Positions 1-11,300 of a DNA stretch of 64,000 nucleotides are shown one piece after another. The stretch is from positions 616,001-680,000 of the forward strand of contig JAKFAO010000002.1 of assembly GCA_021527695.1 (NCBI GenBank), given 5' to 3'. Below the pieces are notes generated by a model that ran no database searches, was not told the origin of the DNA, and worked only from the letters and a program-made list of their open reading frames with translations. Within the stretch, counting starts at the first letter, position 1. The number at the start of each line of letters is the position of its first letter. The position numbers and the translations under genes were made by a program. Source of the DNA: Naematelia aurantialba. Lineage: Eukaryota; Basidiomycota; Tremellomycetes; Tremellales; Naemateliaceae.

Positions 1-955
1 ACTTTTCCGATTTGCTCTTTGGCGTGGCCTTGGCTTTGGGTTCCGCATCGCCGTTCTGACCATTAGTTCGATCCGAAGGATAGCTGGAACAGCTCTAGAT
101 CGCCTAAGGAGGGAAAGGACGCTCGGCTCACCTTGGCCTTCTTCTCAACTTTTGCCCTCTTCTTCTTGTCCTTCTTTTCTGCGGCCGTTCGCTTCCTCTT
201 TCCGCCCGTCTCGGCCTCTTCCTCGTCCTCGAGCTCATCCACATCCTCATTCGCCGCTACCTCGGCATTCTCCCGCTTGATCCGAATCTCATTCTGCTCC
301 TTTTCCCACTCGGTGGGGTCCGCAGCAGTCTGGTATGCCTCCATCAGCCCTCCGGCGGCCTTGCGGTGAGGCTCGTTGATGTATCCCTGAATCTCGTGGG
401 GCTTGAGTGGACTGATGTCCCGCCCTTGAAGCCATGCACTGGTGCGGTCAGCAAGATGGGTCCACGTCAGAGTCATAGGGATGGGACGGAATACGCACTA
501 GTCGCCGACGGGGAAGAACTGAACACAGTAGATAGAGGGCCCCTTGCCGGATCTCGATTTCTGCACGCTGGCTGGGACGTCGTCGGGGTTGCAGATCTAT
601 CTGCATGAGCTCGGCATGAAGGACAGGGACACGACTAGCTCACTCTTGCAGCTGAAAGAGACCGCCGCCATCAGCATGATGAGTTACCGTGCAGGGGATC
701 GTACTCACGCCAAGGAGGATACCCCTTCAGTCGCGCCAACACGATTTCCCCAAACGAAAACGACTTGTTCTCTGATGGTGCCGCTTTCTTACTACCTCCC
801 GATACGGAAGTGCGGGGCTTCCCAGGCCGAGCGACCTTCTTCGTGGTCGAGGGCGACGCAGAGGGCTTGGAAGCTGTCTCGGGTACCTCCGCTGCCGGCG
901 CCGGAGCCGGCGAAGCCTCTGCAAGAGGAGCTGAAGTGGGCTCTTCGGTGGACAT
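1..955 (-). CDS. PWWP-domain chromatin protein, 3' part missing
   Basis: Partial gene cut by the left window edge. Exons read 955-709, 651-644, 596-499, 438-132 and 55-<1. The first about 65 residues are a low-complexity Ala/Pro/Ser/Lys leader. The PWWP fold follows: FGEIVLARLKGYPPW, then PARICNPDDVP, then IYCVQFFPVGDYAW, which matches the first beta strands of PWWP domains that bind methylated histone tails and DNA. Downstream is a helical stretch and a Lys/Glu-rich basic tail with NLS-like KRKR and KKKKR clusters. Joining the domain correctly requires an 8-base microexon at 644-651. A nuclear chromatin-reader role is inferred from the family. The start at 955 is the first ATG of the open frame, 370 bp from the divergent acyltransferase gene. 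Confidence 0.82.
644..651 (-). other. 8-bp microexon of the PWWP gene
   Basis: On the minus strand TCTTTCAG precedes and GTGAGC follows the octamer CTGCAAGA. Adding it to the upstream TGG C and the downstream ATC TGC AAC gives W-P-A-R-I-C-N, restoring the PWWP core; without it no canonical junction keeps the domain in frame. Confidence 0.75.
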
Positions 956-1325
956 CTGGGCTGCGGTTTCAGCGACGGCGTGTGACGAAAGGTAGCAGTG
1001 TCAGCTGCGGCTCACCCTTGGAGGGGTTTGCAGCTGCTCGGGTCAGTGTTAGCCTTTGAGATGAATAGAGTCGAAATGTAAAGAGAGAAGAGACAGAGTG
1101 GACGGGCGGGGGGAGGAATGGACCATCGTGACTCGACTTTAGCGCGTAGAATATCTTGTCACTTGTTTTTGATGGATTTATCCCAAGTCACGGGCGCGTT
1201 CGGCTATCCGCACGACGTCTTGCATCCTCTGTTCTCTCCGCACTCTGTTCGCCTGCGGTTGCTTGGCTCTAGAAGAGAGAGTGTCTTGCTCTTCTTGGAA
1301 AGAGTAGGACACAGCTGCCGGAAAG
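956..1325. promoter_or_regulatory. Divergent intergenic region (PWWP gene / acyltransferase)
   Basis: This 370-bp gap lies between two start codons facing away from each other, so it should hold both promoters. I see no clear TATA box. A short G-rich stretch lies near 1100 and no conserved reading frame is present. Confidence 0.4.
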
Positions 1326-3815
1326 ATGCCGTTCGGAGTGTCTCACAAGCCTCTGGTCGCGCTGGCAAATTCGGCGATATGCTCCTTCTTCCGTTCGATA
1401 GAGGTGCATGGCTCCGAGAACGTCCCGGCCGAAGGGCCGATAATCTTGTACGTCTACTCTGGTAGTGAGAGTCAGTGAAGATATGTGAGGAGGAGCGAGG
1501 GGATTAGGAGGGGAGGACAGGACAGACGAGGAGGAGGAAAGAGAAGAAAGAGAAGGACAAAAAGAGAAGGAAGAGAAGAAAGCGAAGAGAAGGGGAGAAG
1601 GAGGAGAAGGAGGAGAAGGAGAGAGAAGGACAGAAGGAGAAGAGGAGGAGCCCTGGACAGAGCTGATGAGAGCAGTGCGTGCACGCATGCTAACATGGCT
1701 ATCGATGTGAGTTGTGATGGAAATGCATGCTCCCAGTCACGAGGAAGCCGTTCGAGCGGTTGAGGAGTAACGGTGGCTGACACTGGCAGCCCGCGATTCT
1801 GAGTAACACTATTCCTCATGGATATTCTCTGCATTACTGGGTGCGTCCTGGATTTTTCTAAGGCTCAGGTGCTGAATGCAGAAGGTCAAGGATTCATTGT
1901 TCAAGAACCCCGCTGTAGGGGCGCTATTGCGGAACGCAGGCAATATTGGTAAGCTGACTGATATCACTCCGGCACGTTGGCTTATGCCCCGCAGCTGTCG
2001 ACAGGAAGAACAAGAACAACCAGACTTTATTCCGTGGCACCTTTGAAGGTAATTCATCGTTACCTCCCTAGAGATCGAACGGTTCTGAATAGGAAAGTGA
2101 GCTGACAATATCGTAGCACTTGCCCAGAACGAATGCATCGGCGTCTTTCCGGAGGGCACGTCGCATACGGAACCCCACATGATCCCCCTCAAGGATGGCA
2201 CCGCCTGGGCGGCGCTCGAGTACGTTCGATATCTCCTTGGCACGGAGGAGAACGCCGGACCGAAGGAGGGCAAGCGGGCGGTTATCGTTCCTGTCGGGAT
2301 CGCATATGTGGACAAGGCCAAGTACCGCAGTCGAGTCATCGCTACGTGAGTACCACTCCCGCACAGTGTCTTGCAAGGGACCCAAGTCCGTCAGGGCGAC
2401 AGCTGAGGTCTTGTCAGGTATGGTAAACCCATATCCATGGACGACTATGTGGACGAGTTCTTGAGCGAGGAAGAGGGCAAGCGGAAGCTCGCTGTCAAGC
2501 GGCTCACAAGGACGATCGAAGTATCGTTGAGGCAGATGACAGTGAACGGGCCAGATTGGTCAGTCTCAGTCTACTCTCGTCTTCACGCATAGTCTGTACC
2601 TCGCTGATCAATGAAATGCAGGGACACGGTGTATGCCGCGCAGATGGCGAGGGAAATTCTCTGGGAGCGCGAGGACGATCTCAAGCTGACTGACTATGTC
2701 GCGGTCTCTCAGACGTGAGCTCCTGAGTCTGGAAGTGACCATTGTAGCTCATGAGATAGCCTGGTGGATCTCTTCTGCACATCGGATCCGAAGATCGCCT
2801 CTCTCAAATCCCTATTGGCGACCTATTACCGCCTCCTCATCTCTTCCCGCCTATCCAACGCGGCGCTCTGCGATCTCCCTCTCCCTAAGAATCTCGATCC
2901 CAAAGCTAACGTCTCCTTGCCATCACGTTTCTCCACTCTCTACATCCTGATCAAGGACTCGCTAGTCTCACTCTTCCATTTCCCCTTTTTCGTCATCCCG
3001 ATGCTCCTGCACGTCCCATTCTACTTTATCGGTATCTACGGGGGCCAACTTGCGGAAGACGAGCTCGAGACGCAGGCGCAGATGAAGGTGTTTTTGGGGC
3101 TGTTTTTCGCCCTCTTCGCCTACCCGTTCATGTTCTTTGTGCTGTGGGCGATATTTGCGCAGTTTCCTATGGGAGCGCCAATCGCTGCTGGCGTGGTCTA
3201 CCTGTTGAGACGATATCACTTGTCCCTCATCGACGACAACTACGCTGCGTGAGTAGCGGTGTCCTTTGGCTGGTGGTTCCCCCTCGCAATGCCTGCGTCA
3301 ATATACTGATGACCGGCAGAATGAAGCGGCTAGTGGCTGCATGGCGAGTGCTGATCGGCGTGTGGCTACCGAAGCGATTCCAAATGTCACTCGACTCGTT
3401 CATAGCTGTGGCCACGACGTTTGCGCCTGATCCACCCAAAATCGCCGGGCTGCCCCCGCAGACCCCACCGGAGAAATACGTCCGTCCGAAACGGCTGCCT
3501 AGTCGGGTACTTGTGCGCAACGTCCTGCGCACGCGACTGGATGCGGCACGCGAGCTAGCCAGTGTCCTGTACGACCTGGAACAGCGGGACGCGCAAGTCG
3601 ATGCGTCGTTTTGGCTTGCCGAGGCACATGGGGGAGAGGTTCTCAAGGTGTCGAAAGAGGATGAGGACAAGCTCGAGTGGGAACGGCCACTTCCCCGTGG
3701 TGTGCGGGGTGGACGGGAGGTCGTGCAGTTCTTGCGAGATAGGGGAGCGCGCTTGGGCGATGGGACGGAGAAGCACTGGGCGGTGGGGAGTGGAGGCGAG
3801 ACGGAGGTAGAGTAG
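1326..3815 (+). CDS. SCT1: Glycerol-3-phosphate / dihydroxyacetone-phosphate acyltransferase (SCT1/GAT type)
   Basis: Catalyses the first acylation in glycerolipid synthesis, in the ER membrane. Ten exons: 1326-1447, 1676-1706, 1790-1840, 1882-1948, 1995-2048, 2117-2345, 2418-2558, 2622-2714, 2760-3248 and 3320-3815, giving 590 residues in frame. PlsC-type motifs are visible: THANMAID (His and Asp of block I), a block II region ending LFRGTFE, and GVFPEGTSHTEP (block III). Residues about 300-420 carry paired hydrophobic segments (FHFPFFVIPMLLHVPFYF, and FLGLFFALFAYPFMFFVLW), as in the yeast SCT1/GPT2 family. The tail is polar and could be regulatory. The start was chosen because MPFGVSHKPLVALAN opens the frame feeding block I; the five short exons at the 5' end all join in phase. 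The choice between SCT1-like and GPT2-like is not settled. Confidence 0.9.
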
Positions 3816-4496
3816 GGCACGGGGTAGCTGGGGAGGCGAGAGTTTAGAGTACGGAGGTGGCACGAACGTGCATATATTTGTCAGGGAGCTGTCTGCATGC
3901 TGTTCCGTCTCGTCTGTCTGGCTGTCTGTCTGCGTGTCTGTCTGCCCTGTGCCCCTGTCTATTCCTGCTTCCCCGTCGGCCACATGCATTGGGGCCACAT
4001 CCCATCGTCGGCACGCAGCGACTCGTGGCTTCGGCCTTCGGACCGCTCGGGACACGCAAGAGATACGCAGTGGCAGCTCTTTCGCCGGACGCCATGGCAC
4101 GTTTCTCGAAAATCTTTCTTCTTGACTTCTATACATAGCAGAGCAGAGGTAGACGTGGGATGGATCCCTCGGCCTGTATCGCCTCGTTCTCTCTACGTAG
4201 CACTGTATCATAGCACGAGTCGACGTCGGTGAGACGACTAGAGCCGGCACCGCCTCGATCTCAACGCAAGTGGATAGTTGGGCCAACAGGCGACCAACAG
4301 TCGACCGAGTGGACCAAGGACGCAACACGTGCATCACGCAGCGTACCTCAAGCAGCGTACACCGTGTAGCTCATCGTGCAGCGTGTACCGTGTACCGTGC
4401 AGCGTGAAGATAGCGACGTGTGCAAACACAACGAGCAGTCTGTGTACTCGTACACTCGACGTCGAGGTTGTAGTACAGTGGTAGCATTTGACGATC
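3816..4496. other. Intergenic, with TCTG-rich run
   Basis: About 680 bp between two co-directional genes. A tandem (TCTG)n-like run covers about 3905-3945. Short imperfect repeats of a GTGCAGCGTGTACC type lie near 4325-4405. No supported gene is seen; the rest is presumably 3' UTR and the promoter of the next gene. Confidence 0.4.
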
Positions 4497-6615
4497 ATGT
4501 CAGATCCGTCGCACCCGTCAGACGCCCCGTCGCAACCGTCAGATCCGTCGCTCGCGGCAGATCAGCCGCCGTTGCCATCACTGTCGTCGCCCCCGTTGTC
4601 GTCACTGTCGTCGCCCCCGTCGTCGTCACCCCCGTCGTCACCGGCGGCGCCTGGCGCGTTACGGACGCCGGGCGAGGTGGAATGTTGGGGACACCGAGGG
4701 GCGTCGGCGCACTTGCCGGAGAATACGTGAGTGGAGCGCGGCTGGAGCGAGGACACGACTCGTGTCTCGTGTCCTCGCTGTCGTGTCCTCGCTCCTTGGG
4801 CGACCTGGCGTGGCTGTGGTTTTGGCTTTGGGCTGGCGTTGCGCTGGCGTTGCGCTCCAATATCGAGAGCGCCTAGAGAGCCGAGGGCTGAGGCGGAGGG
4901 TTGAGGTTGAGGCTGAGGGCAGCGAGACGAGGGCCGAGGCAGCGAGGTACAAGACGAGCTGACGACGCAGCCTCGCGAGCTTCCAAGCTGCGATCCTCGA
5001 GGGGGCTCATGGTATCGAGTCGGGTACGTATGCCATATACTGCGTTGTACCTTGGTCCTGTCCTTCACTACCTTGTCTTCTTCCCCTTGTCCTCCTACCA
5101 CCTCGTCCTTGTCCTTGTTCCTCCTCGTCCTTGTCCTTGTTCCACCTAGTCCTTGTCCCACAGTACTGATACTCCCAGACGTCCACGCGACTTTGGACGG
5201 CGTGATCCTCATGTTCCACGACCCGACGCTGGACCGGACCACGACGGGCAAGGGGCTGATTCGCAAGCAGCCGTGGGAGGGCGTGATCGAGTATGTCGCC
5301 ACGTCTCACTTGTCGATCTATGCTCCTGTCGCCTGCGCTTCTGCCTGCGCTTCTGCCTGCGCTTCTGCCTGCGCTTCTGCCTGCGCTTCTGCCTGCGCTT
5401 CTGCCTGCGCTTCTGCCTGCGCTTGTCTGCCTGCGCTTGTCTGCCTGCCTTGTCTATCTGCCATTGTCCACCTGCTCTTATCTACCTCCCCTTGCTACCT
5501 CCCCTGGTCCGCTAACACAATCCCAGACACGTGCGCACAACCAAAGAGCCCGTGCAGCCTATACCGCGGTTCGAGGAGCTCATCGATCTGCTCATGGAGG
5601 TGGGTTCACGCCCGAGCCATGCTGATATCTAGGAGGGGAACCGTCATGTGCTCCTCAATGTGTGTCTCTCCCTTGGCTACTACCAAGCCACGGTCCTGCG
5701 AGGGATCAAGCACTGACAGACGCAGATCGACTGCAAGATGCAAAACGACCCAGAGAAGCTCTTCGTGAGTGACGTCTGCAGGTCATGGGTCATGGGTCGT
5801 ACTGACCGCCACAGCCTGAGATGGCTCGAATCATCTCGTATGTCGAGTCCCGCTCCCCCTTCGCCAGCCTCCTCATCAGGCGTAGTAGGAGAGGCATGCG
5901 CTGACGATACGTGTCAGCACACACGCCGACTGGGAGACCCTCCTGGCTCCACGGCTGATCTTGGGGTTGTGGCACCCGCTGTTTATCCGTGCGGCGTACA
6001 CGCATTTGCCCCTGTTGAAGCGATACCACATTGGGTTCTCGCTGTCCCTGGCGCGTCAGTTCTTCTGGGACGCCTGCGAAGGGTTCAGCATCGCCTTTCC
6101 GCTGCTCATCGGCGCCGCCGGGCAGGCGTTTATACGCGACTGCGTCAAGGCCGGGAAGAGCCTCTGCGTGTGGACGGTGAATGACCCGGCGGAGATGAGG
6201 GTTGCCCTGGGCTGGGGCGTGAGGGCCGTCTTGACGGACCGCGTGGCGGCGTTTGTCGCGCTCAGAAACGAGGCGAGTTGTGCGACTCTATACCCTCCCT
6301 CTTCACTCTCACCTTCCCTCTCTCCCTGTCCCACCTTTCTCTCGTTTCTCGTTCATCATGAGCTTGGCCGCCATGGCGTCCCTTGCACCGCTGACAGCGC
6401 AGATCGCGCAAGACCCCGAGAAGCTCCAACTCCCAGGCTTGAGCAAGTACTACTTCACCTGGTCCAACTGGAAATACTACGGCGTGACCCACGTATGCGC
6501 GCGCCTCACCGCGCCGCTGTTTCTGGGAGCTTATGCAAGGTTACCTTCGCCCGACTCGATTCTTCTCCCTGAACTCGCTGCGTCCGCCGTGCGCGACCAC
6601 CTTCCCGGCGGATAA
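4497..6615 (+). CDS. PGC1: Glycerophosphodiester phosphodiesterase, PGC1-like phosphatidylglycerol phospholipase C
   Basis: Nine exons: 4497-4726, 4971-5023, 5179-5290, 5527-5599, 5633-5659, 5726-5764, 5815-5837, 5918-6272 and 6403-6615, giving about 374 residues in frame. GDPD signatures: GHRGASAHLPENT (catalytic His-Arg), GIESDVHATLDGVILMFHDP (metal-binding Glu/Asp and second catalytic His), and VWTVNDPAEMRVALGWGVRAVLTD near the end of the barrel. The C-terminal GLSKYYFTWSNWKYYGVTH block resembles the tail of fungal Pgc1-type enzymes, which remove excess phosphatidylglycerol at mitochondria and lipid droplets. The first about 60 residues are Ser/Pro/Asp-rich and probably disordered. The last intron (6273-6402) uses a GC donor. 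Intron 3 carries a 12-bp minisatellite. The extreme C-terminus is uncertain because another donor-like GTATGC follows GVTH. Confidence 0.86.
5335..5432. repeat. 12-bp intronic minisatellite
   Basis: About eight tandem copies of a GCCTGCGCTTCT unit lie wholly inside an intron of the PGC1-like gene (5291-5526), then decay into related CTGCC/CTGTC repeats. The intron strand is C/T-rich, so the array lengthens the polypyrimidine region rather than disturbing coding. Confidence 0.9.
6273..6402 (+). other. GC-AG intron in PGC1-like gene
   Basis: The donor reads GAG|GCGAGT and the acceptor CAG; joining at these points links the barrel end (VALRNE) to IAQDPEKLQLPGLSKYYFTW in phase 0. Confidence 0.65.
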
Positions 6616-6833
6616 CTCCTCTCTCCCTCCTCCCTCCTCCCTCCTCCCTCCTCCCTCCTTACTCGTAAATTTTACTCGCCACCCTTGGATCACCTTCGAC
6701 CACCATCGATCTCCATCGGATATCTCTTGCGTCTACATGGGAACATTGTCGTGCTCGTCTGCCGCCGTCGACATCTCGACAATGTCGCGACACGACTGCT
6801 CGACCCGCTCGACACGATCACGCCGCTCTGGCA
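6616..6833. other. Short CT-rich spacer
   Basis: Directly after the PGC1-like stop lies a (CTCCCTC)n tract at about 6620-6660, then sequence with open frames but no certain start. It probably contains the promoter and 5' UTR of the small downstream frame, or an unrecognised 5' exon of it. Confidence 0.35.
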
Positions 6834-7094
6834 TTGTGCCTCGACACCTCGGATCAAACGACCGCCGGCCCGCCTGCTCGGCTCTCGCCTGCAATCGTTG
6901 CTATCGACTTTGACCTGACGACGCGATCCTTCACCACGCACCACCGCACCGAACAGGCATGGATCGAACGCACGCAGCTCGACGTGATGCGCACAATGTG
7001 CTACCAGCCCGGCCCGCTCGTCATGCCCGACCTGGGCGAATTCAGCATGGAGCCGACCCATCCCGTCGCCCCCGTCTCTGCCATCAAGGCGTGA
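6834..7094 (+). CDS. Hypothetical small protein or 3' exon of an unrecognised gene
   Basis: An open frame ending in TGA at 7092-7094 that I do not recognise. Its later part (about 60 residues from VAIDFDLTTRSF to SMEPTHPVAPVSAIKA) has strongly C/G-biased third positions like the neighbouring genes, which supports real coding. The first ATG of the frame is at 6834, but the frame is open upstream to about 6700, so the true start could be earlier or reached by splicing. No membrane segment or known motif is visible. It could be an independent small gene, or further 3' coding sequence of the PGC1-like gene through an intron after GVTH. Confidence 0.4.
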   Translation: MCLDTSDQTTAGPPARLSPAIVAIDFDLTTRSFTTHHRTEQAWIERTQLDVMRTMCYQPGPLVMPDLGEFSMEPTHPVAPVSAIKA

Positions 7095-8311
7095 TGTGGT
7101 CACTACGAGGTGACGTTTACTACGAGGCCATCGTGGACGGGGACGTGGGTAGTGACCGAGAATATGGGGTTGGGTAGTGCGACTGTTTAATAGGAGGCTG
7201 AGCATGACAGTGAACGCCGTGTGGCCATGGACAGTCGAGCTTTGAATATCATTTGCATCCATACTTTTCAGCACCTTTTCATAGCTTGTATCCTTCTGTG
7301 CTTCTGCTGCATGACTGCATGAATCGCTGGCATCTGCTGCCTGGCATGCATAGCTCTACAGTATCCAATACGAGAGAGACGCACGGACTGTCCAGCCAAA
7401 AAACCGCCGCCCAAAGCGGACATGTCCCACCGGATGAATCAACCATTTTGACTCTCTTCACCTCGTCCAGCCATCTCTCTTGCACTTGTCCATCTCTCTC
7501 GCCCCATGGCATGACATGCATCCCAGTGGTCCCCCTCGAGCGCCATCCCGAGCGCCATCTCCCCCTCCCTGTAGCCCCTCTCCCCGTCTCCCCGTCCCCC
7601 GTCCCCCCGGGCCACGCTTGCCAGTCACGCCTCTAACCCCTCTCGCCCTCTCGGCTCTCACCTTCTCGTTCTCGTGCTCTTGCCGGTTCTGACCCTCTGA
7701 CGCTCTCCCCAGCTCTAACCTTCCCGCCTACAGGTCTAGCCCCCTGCCTAGCGCACCCGACTCTCCTAGCTTCCAGCCAACGAGGACGTTGACTACTACG
7801 ACCCCGACCCTACGACCCGTCCGAGCCGGGCCGTACGTGCCCTGGGCCTGTTCCCGCAGCGTGCTCTCCAGACAGCCGACGCACTAGGCCATTGTCTGTC
7901 CAATAGTGGTAAAAACGATTTTGCTGCCTTCAGTGACCACTGACTACTCTCGATCTCGTCTCGTCTAATCTCATCTCCTCTCCTCTCCTCTCCTTACCTT
8001 TCCTTACTTGCCGAGTCTCCCCCTCTCTTCCTTCTCTGTCCCCTCCCTCTGTTCCCTCGTTGTTCCCAAATATAATACAGCTCACACGGCACACTCACTG
8101 CCGGTGATCCTCGCACGCAAGGCTGGTCCTTGCGATCCACTCTTTCCTACTCTCGACTTCCCCCCTCCGACTTGCCGACCTCCCGACCTGGCGATATCTA
8201 CGCACGTCGCAGCTGCACGGTCCTCCGGTCAGCGACCGCACACCCGCCTTGACAGGCTAGGCTCGCTTTCACCACCCGCGTCCAGCGCCGGCCTCTCCCC
8301 TCCCCGCTGAG
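7095..8311. other. Long pyrimidine-rich intergenic region upstream of chitinase
   Basis: About 1.2 kb with no gene I can support. Large parts (7480-7700 and 7960-8060) are C/T-rich on the + strand, a common promoter and leader composition in this window. An AATATAATA element lies at about 8067-8077, about 240 bp before the chitinase ATG, and may serve as a TATA-like site. The open frames here are low-complexity and lack recognisable content. Confidence 0.45.
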
Positions 8312-11300
8312 ATGCACATCCTCGCGCTGCTCCCGCTGCTTGCGGCGCCGTCGCTCGCCCTCTGGCAGCCACATCGGCCGCAGCAGGCGCGCCGTCATGC
8401 GGAGCTCGAGGAGCGGCTCCTGCCGATCACAGCGACGACGACCGTGCTGGTGGAGATGACGGAGACGAGGACGGTGTGGGTCATGCCCACCGACCAGGTC
8501 GCGTGGGGTGGCACAGGCAGCAGCAGTTCCGTCTCGAGCGTATCGAGTGTGGCGAGTACAAGCGCAAGTGCAAGCGTCTCAGCGGCAGATGACGGCGATG
8601 GCGCCTCGACCGCCAGCACCGCCAGCAGCAGTACGAGCACAGGTATGAGCTCGGAATGGCCGAGCGCGACCGCTTCGGCAACGTCGACGTCCACCTCGGC
8701 CGATTCGCAATCGACGTCTCTGTCAGTGGAGGACGTCGGGTCGTCTACCAGCTCTGCGGACCAGTCATTCCCTACAGGCTCGTCCGGGGCCGTGTCATCG
8801 ATGACCAACCTCCCGTCCTCCAGTGCCGACCTCGCGTCCTCCTCTACCGACCTCGCGTCCTCTTCCACCGAACTCGCATCCTCCTCTACCGACATGTCCT
8901 CCTCTTCCACCGACATGCCCTCCTCTTCTACCGACATGCCCTCCTCTTCTACCGCCATGCCCTCCGCTTCCACCGTCATGTCCCCCTCTTCCACCGACGT
9001 CTCACCCTCATCCACTCTCTCACGCTCCGGTAGCAGCTCCGGCGTAGCCCCATCGGCGACAACAGCAAGCGAGACGAGTCTGAGCGCTTCCGCTTCCGCC
9101 TCTCTTTCGGCGGAACAGGAATCGAGCTCCTCGTCGAGCACAGCTGAAAACTTCACGGCAGCTTCGACGGAATCTCTCACGGATTCGGCTGCTTCAGCGA
9201 CGTCGAGCGTTGCCGAGTCGGTGAGCGCTAGTATCAGTGCCAGTGCCAGTACCAGTACCAGTACCGGTACCAGTACCAGTACCAGTACCAGTACCAGTAC
9301 CAGTACCAGTACCAGTACCAGTGTCTCCCCATCCGCTACACAGAGTACGACTCGCTCTGTTACTCTGAGTCTCACGGCGTCGACTACCAAGAATGCCACG
9401 GCATTGGCCACGCAGAGTGTTTCACAGTCGGCGACTCTTCGTGCCTCGCGGTCTGCCAGCAGGAGTGCTACCGAGTCGACCACGCAAAGTGTGACCCGCA
9501 GCGCCAGTGTCTCTATGACCGCCAGTGCTACCGAGCGGACAACCAAATCGACCAGCTCCACGGCCACTTTGAGCGCGAGCAACTCTACCACTTTGAGCGC
9601 TACGGCCTCGCTCACAGAGTCGATCACTGCGGCTAGCGTGACCGCCTCGTCGGCGACCGCGTCTGCCTCGTCGACCCTCTCTGCAATCGGCTCGACCATC
9701 ATGGCAGGCTACTATCCCGACTGGTCCGGGTCGTATCTTACCCCGGAGGATGTCGACTGGTCCCGGTTCGACGTCATGGACTTTGCATTTGCCCTGCCTA
9801 CATCTGACGGCAGCCTAGAGTTCACTCAGGACGACTCGTCTGACCTCCTAACACGGCTGGTGTCGACCGGACACGCGGCGGGCAAACGCGTCAAGCTGTC
9901 TATTGGCGGGTGGACGGGCTCTGCCTACTTTTCGACGATCTGCGCCAGCACGTCGCTCCGCGCGAAATTTGTTAGTAACATCTTGCTAGCGTACAACGCG
10001 TACGGCCTAGACGGCATCGATATCGACTGGGAGTACCCCGGGACAGGTGGCGCGAGCGGCAATGCCGTGTCGAGCTCCGACTCGGCACACTTCTTGCTCT
10101 TCCTTACTGAACTGCGCGCGGCCCTGCCAACAGGTGCTATCATCACCACGGCCACGCAAGTATGGCCGTTTGCAGGGACGGATGGGAACCCGATGTCAGA
10201 CGTCAGCGCGTTTGCAGACGTCATCGACTGGATCCTCATCATGAACTACGACGTCTGGGGCTGTAAGTGTGACTTCTTGTGTCTACTTTGCATTGCCATC
10301 ACATCACAATCTATCGCGAGGATACGCACCAGCGCCGACTGCGATGCCTGTTCTGTCCTGTGCGGGATCGTGTTACGCTATGCTGTGCCGTGTTGTCCTC
10401 GATTCTACCATAATCTTGTGCTCTGCTGACGTATCGTGCAGCCTCGTCGACGCCCGGACCAAACGCGCCGCTCAGCGACGCCTGCGGCAACTCGACGCAG
10501 CCGCTCGCCAACGCCTATGCGGCTGTCAGCTCATGGACCTCGGCCGGCATGCCAGCAAACCAGATCACCCTCGGTGTGCCAGCGTACGTCCCTGCTATCC
10601 ACCACCTGATCCTTCCCTCTCTCCTCCCTCCCTCCCTCCCTCCCTTCTCCCTCCTCTCTCCTCCGTCCTCCCTCTGCATCTCCCTCTTCCTCTCTTTCTA
10701 TTTGGCCTACTAACTCCCCGCAGATACGGCTACCTGCAACTGTCAACGGCAGACAAACTGATCCAGCGCCGCCATCTCCACCCACTCAGCCGCCGCAAGG
10801 CGCCTTCGAGCGACGCGAAGCGAGCCTCATACGTGACGGTGTACAACGATGACGGCGGCACCTCCGACGGCCAGATCATGTTTGAGGAGCTCATCACCCA
10901 AGGCGCGCTGGTCTTGGACGACGATTCGGGGTCGTATGTCGGCGGAGGGGGCTTTGTGCGCGAATGGGACTCGTGCTCTTCGACGGTATGTTTCGTTGTC
11001 ACCTTGCCTCTTGCCATCTTGCCATTCTGTCAACTTGCCACCTTGTCAACTAGCCATCGTCACTTTCTCCCGCCGTTCCCAGTCATCCTTCCTCCCAGGC
11101 CTGTGACTACCTCCTGGGCAGAGAGCGGACCGCTTCTTGCATTGTTGAATAAAAGAGAACCGCTACTGACTCGCATTAGCCTTGGCTCAAATCCACCCAC
11201 AGCGGCCAGATAGTCACCTACGACGATCCGACGTCCATGTCCCTCAAAGGGCAGTTTGCAGCGCAAGCAGGCCTGAGGGGATGTAATGTCTTCAGCGTCG

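Noticed and set aside
1472..1763. Purine-rich frames of alternating Arg/Glu or Leu/Ser on both strands
   Set aside because: They translate the GGAGAA-rich first intron of the SCT1-like gene (1448-1675).
5052..5768. + strand frame of 238 codons
   Set aside because: It reads through two introns and the minisatellite of the PGC1-like gene in a different frame; the Ala-Cys repeat is a translation of the 12-bp array.
8395..9702. 435-codon open frame on the minus strand
   Set aside because: It lies exactly antisense to the chitinase stalk. Low-complexity Ser/Thr codons of the + strand lack stops on the other strand; the product is a Val/Ala/Glu-rich repeat with no motif.
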